In this document: one piece after another, positions 1 through 8,726 of the stretch
How positions within the stretch are numbered: position 1 is the first letter of the stretch
Layout of the letters: the number at the start of each line of letters is the position of its first letter
Assembly (NCBI RefSeq): GCF_025655475.1
Contig: NZ_JAHTIK010000001.1
Span: forward strand, 5,661,670-5,725,669
Length of the DNA: 64,000 bases
Source: Kitasatospora sp. DSM 101779
GTDB lineage: Bacteria > Actinomycetota > Actinomycetes > Streptomycetales > Streptomycetaceae
Direction: 5' to 3'
Notes under the pieces: generated by a model
The model's input: the letters and a program-made list of their open reading frames with translations, nothing else
What the model was told of the DNA's origin: nothing
The model's database searches: none
Program-made: the position numbers and the translations under genes

Positions 1-140
1 GGGGCGGGGCCCACCCGCGGGCGGCTGCCGCGGTGGCCGGGGGAAAGCGATTGGCGGACCACCCCCCTCAGTGCGCTAATGTATGTCCCGCAGCGAGCGC
101 CGAGAACCCGGGAGAACCGGGGGTCGAGGCGGAAGCTCGA

Positions 141-213
141 TCCCCCATAGCTCAATTGGCAGAGCAGCCGACTGTTAATCGGCAGGTTATTGGTTCGAGT
201 CCAATTGGGGGAG
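141..213 (+). tRNA. tRNA-Asn (GTT anticodon), copy 1
   Basis: A 73-nt cloverleaf can be folded by eye. The acceptor stem pairs TCCCCCA with TGGGGGA and leaves a G discriminator. The T loop is GGTTCGAGTCC, and the anticodon loop CTGTTAA carries GTT, which reads Asn codons. The 3' CCA is not encoded. It is nearly identical to the next tRNA 46 bp downstream, so the two are probably a tandem duplication transcribed together. Confidence 0.96.
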
Positions 214-259
214 CTCCGGACGGCCCCTGCGGCCGCCCGTTCGTTTGCAGTAACAGCAT

Positions 260-332
260 TCCCCCATAGCTCAATTGGCAGAGCAGCCGACTGTTAATCG
301 GCAGGTTATTGGTTCGAGTCCAATTGGGGGAG
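260..332 (+). tRNA. tRNA-Asn (GTT anticodon), copy 2
   Basis: The 73-nt sequence is the same as copy 1 through the whole mature tRNA. It again has a TCCCCCA/TGGGGGA acceptor stem and GTT anticodon, and CCA is not encoded. A GC hairpin with a T-rich tail follows within 40 bp and probably ends a two-tRNA transcript. Confidence 0.96.
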
Positions 333-370
333 CTTCACCCGGAGTGTTGGGTGATCAGCGCAGAGCGAGG

Positions 371-403
371 GCCCTCCGGCACAGCCGGGGGGCTTTCGTG
401 TTT
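371..403 (+). terminator. Terminator after the tRNA-Asn pair
   Basis: A 10-bp stem (371-380 with 384-393, including one G-T pair) closes a 3-nt loop and is followed by tttcgtgttt. The position, 38 bp after the second tRNA, fits termination of the tRNA transcript. Confidence 0.7.
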
Positions 404-456
404 CCCGGGCCCCGCCGGGGGAGATCGGGGGCCGGGGGCCGGGTCGCCCGCCGGGC

Positions 457-1200
457 TCAGGCGGTGGCCCGGCGGTAGAGCGCGGCCACCCGGTCGTCGA
501 AGGTCACGCTGTAGGAGACCTCGTCCTCGTAGCCGCCCTGCTGGTAGCCGCCGATCACGCCGACCACCGAGCCGTCCTCAGTGAGCCAGGGACTGCCGCT
601 GGTGCCGACGCTGTAGCCCGTGCAGCGGAAGCTCTCCTGGGTGGGGCTCTGCGAGGCCGTCCGGGTGGTGCAGGTGATCGGCTCCTCGCTGTCGTTCGGG
701 TAGCCGGTGACCGAGACCGGCAGGCCGAAGCCGCGGCCGGTGCCGAGCCGGTTGCCGCCGAGCACGTCCTCGATCTCCTGCCCGTCGACGTCGGCGACGG
801 TGAGGAAGGCCACGTCGTACTCCGGGTCCTCGGAGTCCGTCCAGTGCTCGTCCACGGTGATCCCGGTGAGCGGCCAGACGCCGTGCGGGGTGCGGCCGTC
901 CCGGAAGCCGGGGGCGAAGACCAGGCCCTCCTCGCGTCCCCGGTCGAGGGTCTCCACGCAGTGCGCGGCGGTCACCAGCAGGTTGTGCCGCGGGCTGCTG
1001 ACCACGCTCGCGGTGCACATCCGGGGGCCGTCGGCGCTGCCGAGGAAGAGCGCGCCGATCCGGTCGCTCGCGGGGTCCCGTGGGGCCGGGTGGGAGCCGG
1101 GGGTGTCCGGGCCGCCCCCGGGCCAGGCGCAGGAGGCGGTCGCCCAGCCGACGGCCGCCAGCAGCAGTGCCAGGGCACCGGTGCGCCGCCTGCCTGCCAT
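457..1200 (-). CDS. Secreted trypsin-like (S1) serine protease
   Basis: This predicted 247-residue exported protease has the chymotrypsin fold signatures. The catalytic His is in TAAHC (H80), the Asp in EYDVAF (D129) and the nucleophile Ser in GTSGSP (S201). A twin-Arg/Lys start, a hydrophobic stretch at 7-22 and ATASC make up the signal region; Cys24 might be lipidated, but the lipobox is weak. An in-frame TTG lies 17 codons upstream, but the ATG at 1200 places the signal peptide correctly and follows GAGGGAAG. The substrate is unknown. It stands alone and reads towards the tRNA-Asn terminator. Confidence 0.85.
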   Translation of the reverse strand: MAGRRRTGALALLLAAVGWATASCAWPGGGPDTPGSHPAPRDPASDRIGALFLGSADGPRMCTASVVSSPRHNLLVTAAHCVETLDRGREEGLVFAPGFRDGRTPHGVWPLTGITVDEHWTDSEDPEYDVAFLTVADVDGQEIEDVLGGNRLGTGRGFGLPVSVTGYPNDSEEPITCTTRTASQSPTQESFRCTGYSVGTSGSPWLTEDGSVVGVIGGYQQGGYEDEVSYSVTFDDRVAALYRRATA

Positions 1201-1470
1201 CAGCCTGTCTCGCTTCCCTCGCCGCCGAGCCGCGGATGCCGGCCCCTTCAAGATCTAATCAGGACCCTGCCGGGGCGCGCCAGAGATGGCGGAGGGGCCG
1301 GCCACCGGGCGTCACGGGCGGCGGGCGGCAGCGGCGGGAGTGCGCGGGCGTACCCGGATGCGCACCCGGCGCGCATTCCGACTGATCGACCGGCTATGCT
1401 GCCGGTGACGGCCCTGAGGGGCCGTCTGCTGCTGCAAGGGCCTTCGCGCCGATGCGGCAGGCCGGATCGG

Positions 1471-1544
<74 letters not shown>

Positions 1545-1992
1545 CCTCCGACCCGACGGCCGGTCAGCCCCGAAGGGTGCCTGACCAGGCGAAACACCCA
1601 GGCCGGCGACTCTCACTCTAGAGCACCGCACGGCCCGCGGGCCGCACACCACGCCGGGATTCACCCGCCCGTGCATGTCGGTCGGGGCCGCTGCCGGACA
1701 GGGATCCGAATCGGCTGGCGAACCGTCACCCACTGCCCTCCGCCCGTACCGTGTCGGAGAGTTCCGGTGCGACTGCTCCCGCTCCTCGAGGCCGTGGGCT
1801 CAGCGCTCGGTGTCCGCCGGAGCCCAGGGCAGGCAGAACCGCGTCCTCGGGCTGCAGCAGAGCCTCGGAGCCTTTCGGGCCGGTGGCAGGCGGGTCGAGG
1901 GCGGCACCGGCCGTGCGCATGCCGGAATCGGGCTGGACGGGGAGCCGCTCCGCACAGTGGCCGATGCGGGCGTCCGGGGACTGGAGTGCGGG
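1545..1992. other. Intergenic region without a recognised gene
   Basis: These 448 bp lie between the CAT tRNA and the 3' end of the deacetylase gene. A short inverted repeat, GGTCAG at 1562-1567 with CTGACC at 1581-1586, sits 18 bp after the tRNA and could end its transcript. I found no open frame with convincing codon bias, start or product similarity. Confidence 0.5.
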
Positions 1993-2823
1993 CTACTTCG
2001 GGGCGGTGAAGCGGTAGCCCTCGTCGAGGAGGACGGGGAGGTAGGTGCGCAGGGCGGCGATGGTCTGGGAGCGGTCGCCGCCGCCGTCGTGGTTGAGGAC
2101 GATCGAGCCGGGGCCGATGGTCTGCAGGACGCGCTGGGTGATCAGGGAGGTGCCGGGGCGGGCCCAGTCCTGGGGGTCGACGGACCAGCCCATGGGACGC
2201 ATGCCGAGTTCGGCGCAGATCCGCAGGGAGGCGTCGGACCAGTCGCCGCCCGGGGCCCGGAACCAGGTGGGGGTGCGGCCGGTGGTGTTCCCCAGCAGGT
2301 CGGAGGTGCGGAGCAGCTCGTCTCGGACCGTGCTGTCGGGGATGCCCCGCAGGTCCGGGTGGCTCCAGGTGTGGTTGGCGATGTGGTGGCCGCGGGCGGC
2401 GATCTCGCGGACGAGCGCGGGCTGCCGGGCGGCGTTCTCGCCGATCAGGAAGAAGGTGGCGCGCAGCCGGTACTGCTCCAGGATCGACAGGACGACGGGG
2501 GTGTGCACCGGGTCCGGTCCGTCGTCGAGGGTGAGCGCGACCAGCCGGTCGTCGGCGGCGAGCGAGAACAGCGGATTGCTCACCTTGCGGGGCTGCGCGG
2601 GTACCGGCCCCGAGGCGGGGCTCGCCGCGGCGGAGGAGGACGGGGGCGCGGGTGGTGCGCTCGACCCCGGGGGAGAGGCGGGCTCGGAGGGCAGGACGCC
2701 GGCCGGCACCGCTCCGTCGCCGCCGTCGTGCGAGGCCAGCTGGCACCCGGCCGCGGAGAGCAGGCCCATCCCGGCGACGCTCAGCAACAGCCGGCGGGAC
2801 ATGATCTGATGATGTGACAGCAT
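1993..2823 (-). CDS. Polysaccharide deacetylase (NodB/CE4 family) lipoprotein
   Basis: CE4 enzymes remove N- or O-acetyl groups from chitin, peptidoglycan or other glycans outside the cell. All NodB motifs are present: TLDDGP (D100/D101), the metal pair in HTWSH (H151, H155), RAPGG and LNHDGG (H245). The N-terminus has twin Arg, a hydrophobic core and lipobox LSAAGC with Cys27, followed by a Pro/Ser-rich linker to about residue 75. Translation may start at Met8 (2802), which puts the twin Arg directly after the start; neither ATG has a clear ribosome site. It is probably a surface lipoprotein acting on cell-wall glycan. Confidence 0.9.
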   Translation of the reverse strand: MLSHHQIMSRRLLLSVAGMGLLSAAGCQLASHDGGDGAVPAGVLPSEPASPPGSSAPPAPPSSSAAASPASGPVPAQPRKVSNPLFSLAADDRLVALTLDDGPDPVHTPVVLSILEQYRLRATFFLIGENAARQPALVREIAARGHHIANHTWSHPDLRGIPDSTVRDELLRTSDLLGNTTGRTPTWFRAPGGDWSDASLRICAELGMRPMGWSVDPQDWARPGTSLITQRVLQTIGPGSIVLNHDGGGDRSQTIAALRTYLPVLLDEGYRFTAPK

Positions 2824-3104
2824 GACGGATGCATGCCCGAGGCTGCAGCGATGGCGCGCCGATTCCCGCAGCTACACCCCAACGGCCCAGTGGCCGCCCC
2901 GGACGGACCCGTGCCGCCCCGGTCGCGACACTCCGGCGCACGCTGGCGGGACGTCCGCGTGACGGTCCGCGGACCCCTCGCACGGCCACGACCTGCGGTG
3001 GCGGTCTGACGGTGTGTGAACCACGGTGGTCACGGCGCGTCCGCGATCCCTTGCGCCGGCACCGAGGCCGGCTGTCGCACGGAGGCGCCGGAAGGAAAAC
3101 CCCC

Positions 3105-3590
3105 ATGCTGCCCAAGCGCATCCTCTTCGCCGGAGCGGCCGGCGCCGCCGCCCTGGCCATCGCGATCCCGGCCGCCTACGCCGACCCGCCCACTGGTCCC
3201 GGGAGCGACGACCAGAGGGTGTGGCAGGAGCAGGCCCCCGTCGAGAAGGCTCCCGAGAAGGCACCCGGCTCGACCGCCGAGCAGAAGTCCGCGCCCGAGG
3301 ACCACAAGGCCGACACGAAGTCGGACAGCAAGTCCGAGAGCACGTCCGACATGAAGTACGAGAGCAAGTCGGACAGCAAGTCCGAGAGCAAGTCCGAGGG
3401 CAAGGACTCCGGCAAGGAGACCACGGCCGAGGGCTCCTGGGCGGACAAGGCCCCGCACGGCGGCGTCCACACCGGCGGCGGCGGGATCGCCCTCTCGGGC
3501 AGCGGCCTGGCCACCGGCGCCGCGCTGCTCGCCGGCGGTCTCGGCGTCGGCACGGTCGCCCTGCGCCGCCGCCGCGGATCCGAGGCCTGA
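3105..3590 (+). CDS. Secreted Lys/Ser-repeat protein with C-terminal anchor-like tail; probable sortase partner
   Basis: This 161-residue protein has a signal peptide ending near AYADPP (residue 27) and a charged, low-complexity middle built on KSDSKSES repeats (about 70-100). The tail holds HGGVHTGGG (118-126), a hydrophobic stretch (128-152) and RRRRGSEA. That layout mimics a cell-wall sorting signal, but no LPXTG-type motif is present. The start ATG follows GGAAGGA by a good distance. It lies 161 bp before a class F sortase gene on the same strand, so I infer it is that sortase's substrate or partner. No enzymatic domain is visible. Confidence 0.75.
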   Translation: MLPKRILFAGAAGAAALAIAIPAAYADPPTGPGSDDQRVWQEQAPVEKAPEKAPGSTAEQKSAPEDHKADTKSDSKSESTSDMKYESKSDSKSESKSEGKDSGKETTAEGSWADKAPHGGVHTGGGGIALSGSGLATGAALLAGGLGVGTVALRRRRGSEA

Positions 3591-3751
3591 TCCCGGCCCG
3601 GTAGCACCACCCCCTGCGGCGCGGTCCGACCCCGCGGACCCGCCGCCCACCGGCCGCGTCCGGCCGTACCCGCCCCGGAAGCCGGGCACGGCCGGACGCG
3701 TCCTTCCCCAGGACCAGCAGGACCCGCAGCACCCCGTGAGAGGCGGCCGTC

Positions 3752-4450
3752 ATGGGCCAGCAGACATCCGGCACCGGTGAAGGGCCCGCGGGCAAGGACC
3801 CCGGCCGCAGCCCGCTGCGCTGGGCGATGGGCCTCGCCGCCGTCGGGGTGTTCGTCATGTACCAGTCCGTGGAGACCACCCCCGCCGCCCCCCGCTCCGT
3901 CGACGGCGGTCCGGCGGCCGTCGCCAGTGCGAGCCCCGTGCCCACCGCGCCGCCCTCCCGGACGACCCCGGCCACGCCCGTGATGTCCCGTTCCAAGCCA
4001 GTGAAGCTGCGCATCCCGCAGCTCTTCGTCGAGGCCCCCTTCACCGAGCTCGGTCTCACCCCGACCGGCGGCCTGGCCGCCCCGCCGGCCGACGACCGCA
4101 ACCTCGTCGGCTGGTACAATGACGGCCCGACCCCCGGCGAACGCGGCCCCGCGGTGGTCGCCGGGCACGTCGACACCACCAAGGGCCCGGCGGTCTTCCT
4201 CATGCTGTATGTGCTGCGTCCCGGCAATCCCGTCGAGGTCACCCGCGCCGACGGCTCGGTCGCCGTCTTCACCGTCGACTCGGTGCAGACCTTCGCCAAG
4301 AACGCCTTCCCCGACCAGCTGGTCTACGGCGACACCCCGGACGCCCAGCTGCGGCTGATCACCTGCGCCGGCGAGTACAACCGGGCCACCCACGACTACG
4401 CCGACAACGTCGTGGTCTTCGCCCACCTGAGCTCCACCCGCCCGGCCTGA
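3752..4450 (+). CDS. Class F sortase
   Basis: Sortases are membrane-bound cysteine transpeptidases that attach proteins to the cell wall. This 232-residue protein has one N-terminal membrane segment (22-38), a Ser/Pro/Thr-rich stalk, and a sortase beta-barrel from about residue 85. The catalytic triad is visible as His139 in VAGHVDT, Cys205 in LITC and Arg211 in EYNRATH. Class F enzymes are typical of actinobacteria and their substrates are poorly known. The preceding gene encodes a small secreted protein with an anchor-like tail. A GAGAGG ribosome site precedes the ATG. Confidence 0.92.
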   Translation: MGQQTSGTGEGPAGKDPGRSPLRWAMGLAAVGVFVMYQSVETTPAAPRSVDGGPAAVASASPVPTAPPSRTTPATPVMSRSKPVKLRIPQLFVEAPFTELGLTPTGGLAAPPADDRNLVGWYNDGPTPGERGPAVVAGHVDTTKGPAVFLMLYVLRPGNPVEVTRADGSVAVFTVDSVQTFAKNAFPDQLVYGDTPDAQLRLITCAGEYNRATHDYADNVVVFAHLSSTRPA

Positions 4451-4472
4451 CGGCGGCCCCTATCCTGGCGGG

Positions 4473-5402
4473 ATGCTGCTGCCAGCCGACCTGCCGACCC
4501 CGCTCACCCCGGTCGAGGACCCGGTGCTGGCCCGGGCCGGCGTCGAACTCCGGCTGAAGCGCGACGACCTGCTGCACCCGACGGTGCCGGGCAACAAGTG
4601 GCGCAAGCTCACGCCCAATCTGGAGCACGCGCTCGCCGAGGGGCACACCCGGCTGGTCACCTTCGGCGGCGCCTACTCCACCCACCTGCGGGCCACCGCC
4701 GCCGCGGCCCGAGCGCTCGGGCTGTCCTCGGTGGGCATAGTCCGCGGCGAGGAGCTCGCCGACCGGCCGCGCAACCCCTCGCTGGCGGCGGCCGAGGCCG
4801 ACGGGATGGAGCTGGAGTTCGTCACCCGCGGCGCCTACCGGGAGCTCGTCCGCGACCGGGGCCGGCCGACGGTGCGGCGGTGGGGGCGCTGCCTGGTGCT
4901 GCCCGAGGGCGGGTCCAACGCACTGGCCGTGCGGGGTACCGTGGCTCTGCCGGCCGAGCTCGGCGACCTGGACGAGCGCGACACGGTGTGCTGCGCGGTC
5001 GGTACCGGCGGCACCCTGGCCGGCATCGCGGCGGGCCTGCCGCCCGGGGCACGGGCGCTCGGGGTGGCGGTGCTGCGCGGCGAGGGCTACCTGGAGGAGG
5101 AGGTGGCCGCGCTGCACCGGGCGGCGTACGGGCGGACCTTCGCGAACTGGCGGATCGACCACGGCCACCACGGCGGCGGGTACGGGAAGGTGCCCGCCGC
5201 GCTGGAGGAGTTCGCGGCCGGTTTCGGCGAGCGGCACGGGATCGGTGTGGAGCGCCGGTACGTGGCCAAGGCGCTGCAGGCGGTGTACGGGCTGGCCGGG
5301 ACGGCGGTGCTGCCGCCCGGCAGCCGGGTGACCCTGGTGGTCACCGGACTGCCGGACGGTGCCGCTGCGCCGCCGCCGGGCTCCGCGGTCAGCCGTAGCT
5401 GA
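4473..5402 (+). CDS. PLP-dependent D-cysteine desulfhydrase / ACC deaminase family enzyme
   Basis: This is a fold-type II pyridoxal-phosphate enzyme of 309 residues. The cofactor lysine is expected at K42 in GNKWRK, a phosphate-binding loop is at AVGTGGTLAG, and GGSNALAV is another family block. Relatives deaminate ACC or release H2S, pyruvate and ammonia from D-cysteine; the WRKL form of the Lys motif suggests the desulfhydrase-like branch, but the substrate cannot be fixed by sequence reading. It starts 22 bp after the sortase stop and overlaps the convergent LCP gene by 14 bp at its 3' end. Confidence 0.85.
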   Translation: MLLPADLPTPLTPVEDPVLARAGVELRLKRDDLLHPTVPGNKWRKLTPNLEHALAEGHTRLVTFGGAYSTHLRATAAAARALGLSSVGIVRGEELADRPRNPSLAAAEADGMELEFVTRGAYRELVRDRGRPTVRRWGRCLVLPEGGSNALAVRGTVALPAELGDLDERDTVCCAVGTGGTLAGIAAGLPPGARALGVAVLRGEGYLEEEVAALHRAAYGRTFANWRIDHGHHGGGYGKVPAALEEFAAGFGERHGIGVERRYVAKALQAVYGLAGTAVLPPGSRVTLVVTGLPDGAAAPPPGSAVSRS

Positions 5403-6930
5403 GGTCGGCGCAGAGGTCGCTGTCGGCGGGCCGGGTGTTCGAGGAGATGCCGGTGGGGATTCCGCTCGGCAGCACGACCGGGCCCGAGGTGTCGCCGGAC
5501 GCGTGGTCCTGGCCGAGCGTCAGGACGAGTCCGTCGGCGTCGGCGTCGGGCCGGACGGTGGCACCCGGGTACAGCGCGGCGAGCTGTTCGGCGGCGGCCT
5601 TGTGGCCGGACGAGTAGCCGACCGTGGTGGTGGTCCGGCCCTTGGTGTTGGCGCCGAGCACGACCTCGCGGTAGCCGTGCGCCTTCAGCGCCGTCGCGGC
5701 GCGGCCCGCGGTGCCGGTGGCGCCGGAGGCGTTGTGCACGGTGACCGGTACGGCGGTGGCATCCGGTCCGGCCGCGCCGGTCTGGCCGGGGACGGCGGAG
5801 GACGGGGAGGGGGACGGCGTGGGCGCGGCCGGGACGGAGGGCGTCGCGGTGGTCGCCGGAGCAGCGGTGGGGGCTGCGGTGGTGGCCGGTGCGGTGGCCC
5901 GGCCGTCGAGGGTGCGGTCCTGGCGGAGCAGTTCCCAGAGGGTGTCGACGTCCGGGTGGACGAGCGCGACCCGGGCACCCGCGTACTCCCAGGGCACGGT
6001 GACGAAGGAGATGTCCGCCAGCTTGATGTCCTGGAGCGACTGGGCGAAGGTGGCCAGCTTCATGGCGCTGCCGAGCTCCTGGTCGACGGTGAGCGAGCGG
6101 GTCGCGGCGTCGGCGAGCGGCAGCAGCGTGGTGAGGTCGAAGCCCCGCCCCTGGATCTTCTTGATGAGCGAGGAGAGGAAGGCCTGCTGGCGCTTCATCC
6201 GGCCGATGTCGGAGCCGTCGCCGAAGCCGTGCCGGGCCCGGACGTAGTCGAGCGCCTGCTGGCCGCTGAGCGTCCGGCGGCCCTTGGTGAGGTGTATGCC
6301 GTAGGAGTCGACGTCGTTGGGGACGCACACGTCGACGCCGTGCACCGCGTCGGTCATGGCGGCGAAGCCCTTGAAGTCGACGACGACCGTGTGGTCCACC
6401 CGCAGGCCGGTGAGCGCCTCCACGGTGTTCTGGGTGCAGGCCGGGTTGCCCTGCGGGTACAGGCCGACGGTGAAGGCCGAGTTGAACATCTGGTTGAGGC
6501 GCTCGCTCGTCCAGGTGCCGTTCGGCAGCTTGCACGGCGGGACGGTGACCAGGGTGTCGCGGGGGATGGAGACGCCCACCGCGTGCTTGTGGTCGGCGTA
6601 GACGTGCAGCAGGATCGCGGTGTCCGAGTGGCCGACGCCCTCGTCGCCGCCGCCGAGGTCGCCGTTGCCGTCGGAGCGGGTGTCGGAGCCGAGCAGCAGG
6701 ATGTTGACCGGGCGGCCGCCGCCCGCGGCGGTGGGGCCGGCCGGGGGCCGGCTGGTGGCGATGCCGTCCGCGGAGAAGGTGCTGATGTTCTGGTCGAGGC
6801 GGTGGTAGAACCAGGCTCCCGCGCCCGCGGTCGCCAGGACCAGGACGGCTGCGGTGGCGCCGGCGATCCGCGCCAGGCGGCGGCCCGTCCCGCGGGAGGC
6901 CGCGGCCGGCCCGCTCTTGTCGGTCATCAC
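5389..6930 (-). CDS. LytR-CpsA-Psr (LCP) family glycopolymer transferase with LytR_C domain
   Basis: LCP proteins transfer undecaprenyl-linked glycopolymers to peptidoglycan or other cell-wall acceptors. The 513-residue protein has a short basic cytoplasmic tail, one membrane segment (22-42), and an LCP domain with NILLLGSDTRSD near 75-86 and RARHGFGDGSDIGRMKRQQ with conserved Arg/Asp residues. A Thr/Pro/Ala-rich linker (about 325-385) leads to a LytR_C domain beginning VPVTVHNASG. Two consecutive Met codons open the frame. The gene sits next to sortase and deacetylase genes, consistent with envelope assembly. Confidence 0.92.
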   Translation of the reverse strand: MMTDKSGPAAASRGTGRRLARIAGATAAVLVLATAGAGAWFYHRLDQNISTFSADGIATSRPPAGPTAAGGGRPVNILLLGSDTRSDGNGDLGGGDEGVGHSDTAILLHVYADHKHAVGVSIPRDTLVTVPPCKLPNGTWTSERLNQMFNSAFTVGLYPQGNPACTQNTVEALTGLRVDHTVVVDFKGFAAMTDAVHGVDVCVPNDVDSYGIHLTKGRRTLSGQQALDYVRARHGFGDGSDIGRMKRQQAFLSSLIKKIQGRGFDLTTLLPLADAATRSLTVDQELGSAMKLATFAQSLQDIKLADISFVTVPWEYAGARVALVHPDVDTLWELLRQDRTLDGRATAPATTAAPTAAPATTATPSVPAAPTPSPSPSSAVPGQTGAAGPDATAVPVTVHNASGATGTAGRAATALKAHGYREVVLGANTKGRTTTTVGYSSGHKAAAEQLAALYPGATVRPDADADGLVLTLGQDHASGDTSGPVVLPSGIPTGISSNTRPADSDLCADLSYG

Positions 6931-7106
6931 ACAGTTGCTCTCTGTACGGCCGTGCCCGGCCCGGAAGGGTATTGGCCGGCACTCCTGTGTGCCCCCACCA
7001 CTGAGACGGCCCGGCGGGCCGTTCGGTTACACGCGGACCCGATCGGATACGGCCGTTTCCGGTCCGGAACCGATCGGGTCGCCCCCTGCGTGAGGTGCTG
7101 CGCCCG

Positions 7107-7562
7107 TCAGGCGGGCGGTACCGCGCCGGCCAGCATCCGGCGGAGCAGGTCGCGCAGCTGGATCCGCTCCTCGGGGTCGAGGGCGGCGAGCGGCTCGCGG
7201 GCGAAGTGCAGCGACTCGCGCAGCTCCACCGAGGCGGCCGTGCCGGAGCCGGTGGCGGCGACCAGCTTGACCCGGCGGTCCTGCGGGTCGGCCTCACGGG
7301 TGACGAACCCGCGCGACTCCAGCCGGTCGACGATGCCGGTGATGTTGGACGGCTCGCAGCTCAGGGTCTGCGCGATGTGGCGCATCGGCATCGGCCCGCG
7401 CCGCAGCAGGGCGAGCACCTTGGCCTGGGCGCCGGTGAGCGAGCGGGCGGCGGCGGCCTCCTCGTACTCGCGGTGGAAGATTCCGACCAGGTTCGCCATG
7501 AGGTCGGTGACCTCCAGCGTGACCGGGTCCGTGGGCGGCTGCTGCGTCTCCATGCCCTCCAC
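7107..7562 (-). CDS. MarR family transcriptional regulator
   Basis: This 151-residue protein has the MarR winged helix: the recognition region SCEPSNITGIVDRLESRGF and the wing with DPQDRRVKLV. Such dimers usually repress a neighbouring gene and respond to small phenolic or oxidising ligands. It is divergent from the medium-chain reductase at 7653, the likely target. The frame can open at GTG (7562) or at ATG three codons on (7553); GGAGGG lies just before the ATG but is too close for an ideal ribosome site, so the start is uncertain. Confidence 0.88.
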   Translation of the reverse strand: MEGMETQQPPTDPVTLEVTDLMANLVGIFHREYEEAAAARSLTGAQAKVLALLRRGPMPMRHIAQTLSCEPSNITGIVDRLESRGFVTREADPQDRRVKLVAATGSGTAASVELRESLHFAREPLAALDPEERIQLRDLLRRMLAGAVPPA

Positions 7563-7565
7563 TGT

Positions 7566-7589
7566 ACCTGAACATTTGACAACCTGAAC
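7566..7589. promoter_or_regulatory. Divergent MarR/reductase promoter region with ACCTGAAC direct repeats
   Basis: ACCTGAAC occurs at 7566-7573 and again at 7582-7589, starts 16 bp apart, with TTGACA between them at 7576-7581. CCTGAA has an inverted partner TTCAGG at 7625-7630, just before the reductase. The placement in the 90-bp divergent gap makes these candidate MarR sites, but the half-site pattern is inferred by eye only. Confidence 0.4.
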
Positions 7590-7652
7590 TATTCGTGTCC
7601 ACGATTGCTTCAGTAACTCAACCTTTCAGGTGGATGCACCACGGAGGCAGCA

Positions 7653-8672
7653 ATGGCAGAGCAGGCGATCCCCACCACCGGCCGCGAGTGGCACCTGGCG
7701 GCGCGCCCCGTCGGCCGGCCCGTTCCGAGCGACTTCGCACTGGTCGAGGCGCCCGTCCGGCAGCCCGGTCCGGGCGAGATCCTGGTCCGCAACGCCTACC
7801 TCTCGGTCGACCCGTACATGCGTGGCCGGATGAACGACGTCAAGTCCTACGTCCCGCCGTTCGCGATCGGCGCGGCCATGGACGGCGGCGCGGTCGGCTA
7901 CGTCGTCGCCTCCGCCGCCGAGGGCTTCGCGGTCGGCGACGCCGTGCTGCACGGCCTCGGCTGGCGCGAGTACGCCACGCTGCCCGCTGCGCAGAGCGTC
8001 AAGGTCGACCCGGCCCTCGCGCCGCTCTCGTACTACCTCGGCGTGCTCGGCATGCCCGGCCTCACCGCCTACGCGGGCCTGCTGGAGGTCGCCTCCTTCA
8101 AGGAGGGCGACACCGTCTTCGTCTCCGGCGCGGCCGGCGCGGTCGGCTCGCTGGTCGGCCAGATCGCCCGCCTCAAGGGCGCCGCCCGCGTCATCGGCTC
8201 GGCCGGCTCCGCCGAGAAGGTCGCCACCCTGACCGGCTCGTACGGCTTCGACGCCGCCTTCAACTACAAGGACGGCCCGGTCGCCGAGCAGCTCGCGAAG
8301 GCCGCTCCCGAGGGCATCGACGTCTACTTCGACAACGTCGGCGGCGACCACCTGGAGGCCGCGATCGGCGCCCTCAACCCGCACGGCCGGGTCACCCTGT
8401 GCGGCGCCATCGCCCAGTACAACGAGACCTCCGCGCCGGCCGGCCCGCGCAACCTCGCGCTCGCCATCGGCAAGCGGCTGAACCTGCGCGGCATGCTGGT
8501 GCGCGACCACGCCGCCCTGCAGCCGCAGTTCGTTGCCGAGGTGGCCGGCTGGCTGAAGGACGGCAGCCTGCGCTACGACGAGACCGTGGTCGAGGGCGTC
8601 GAGAACACTGCCGAGGCCTTCCTCGGCCTGCTCCGCGGGGACAACACCGGCAAGATGGTCGTCAAGCTCTGA
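7653..8672 (+). CDS. NADP-dependent medium-chain oxidoreductase (CurA/leukotriene B4 dehydrogenase-like)
   Basis: This 339-residue zinc-independent medium-chain reductase belongs to the group that reduces the double bond of enones and quinone-like compounds with NADPH. The N-terminal catalytic fold contains VDPYMRGRM, and the Rossmann part has SGAAGAVGSLVGQ as the dinucleotide loop. The C-terminal half continues with VYFDNVGGD and ends as usual for the family. GGAGGCAGCA precedes the ATG. The divergent MarR gene suggests induction by an electrophile or phenolic ligand, which is inference. Confidence 0.9.
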   Translation: MAEQAIPTTGREWHLAARPVGRPVPSDFALVEAPVRQPGPGEILVRNAYLSVDPYMRGRMNDVKSYVPPFAIGAAMDGGAVGYVVASAAEGFAVGDAVLHGLGWREYATLPAAQSVKVDPALAPLSYYLGVLGMPGLTAYAGLLEVASFKEGDTVFVSGAAGAVGSLVGQIARLKGAARVIGSAGSAEKVATLTGSYGFDAAFNYKDGPVAEQLAKAAPEGIDVYFDNVGGDHLEAAIGALNPHGRVTLCGAIAQYNETSAPAGPRNLALAIGKRLNLRGMLVRDHAALQPQFVAEVAGWLKDGSLRYDETVVEGVENTAEAFLGLLRGDNTGKMVVKL

Positions 8673-8692
8673 CCGGCTGACGCCGCCTCACC

Positions 8693-8726
8693 ACCACCCC
8701 CGCGGGCCGTCGCCCGCGGGGGTGGT
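8693..8726. terminator. Terminator after the medium-chain reductase
   Basis: A perfect 15-bp GC stem (8693-8707 with 8712-8726) closes a 4-nt loop, 20 bp after the stop codon. There is no T-run, as is usual in this kind of genome. Confidence 0.8.

Noticed and set aside
1661..3160. A 499-codon minus-strand frame over the deacetylase gene
   Set aside because: It overlaps the deacetylase in another frame and is an Arg/Pro-rich shadow with no recognisable protein.
3300..3400. Repeated AAGTCGGACAGC units as a DNA-level satellite
   Set aside because: They encode the KSDSKSES repeats within a good reading frame and have no extension outside it.
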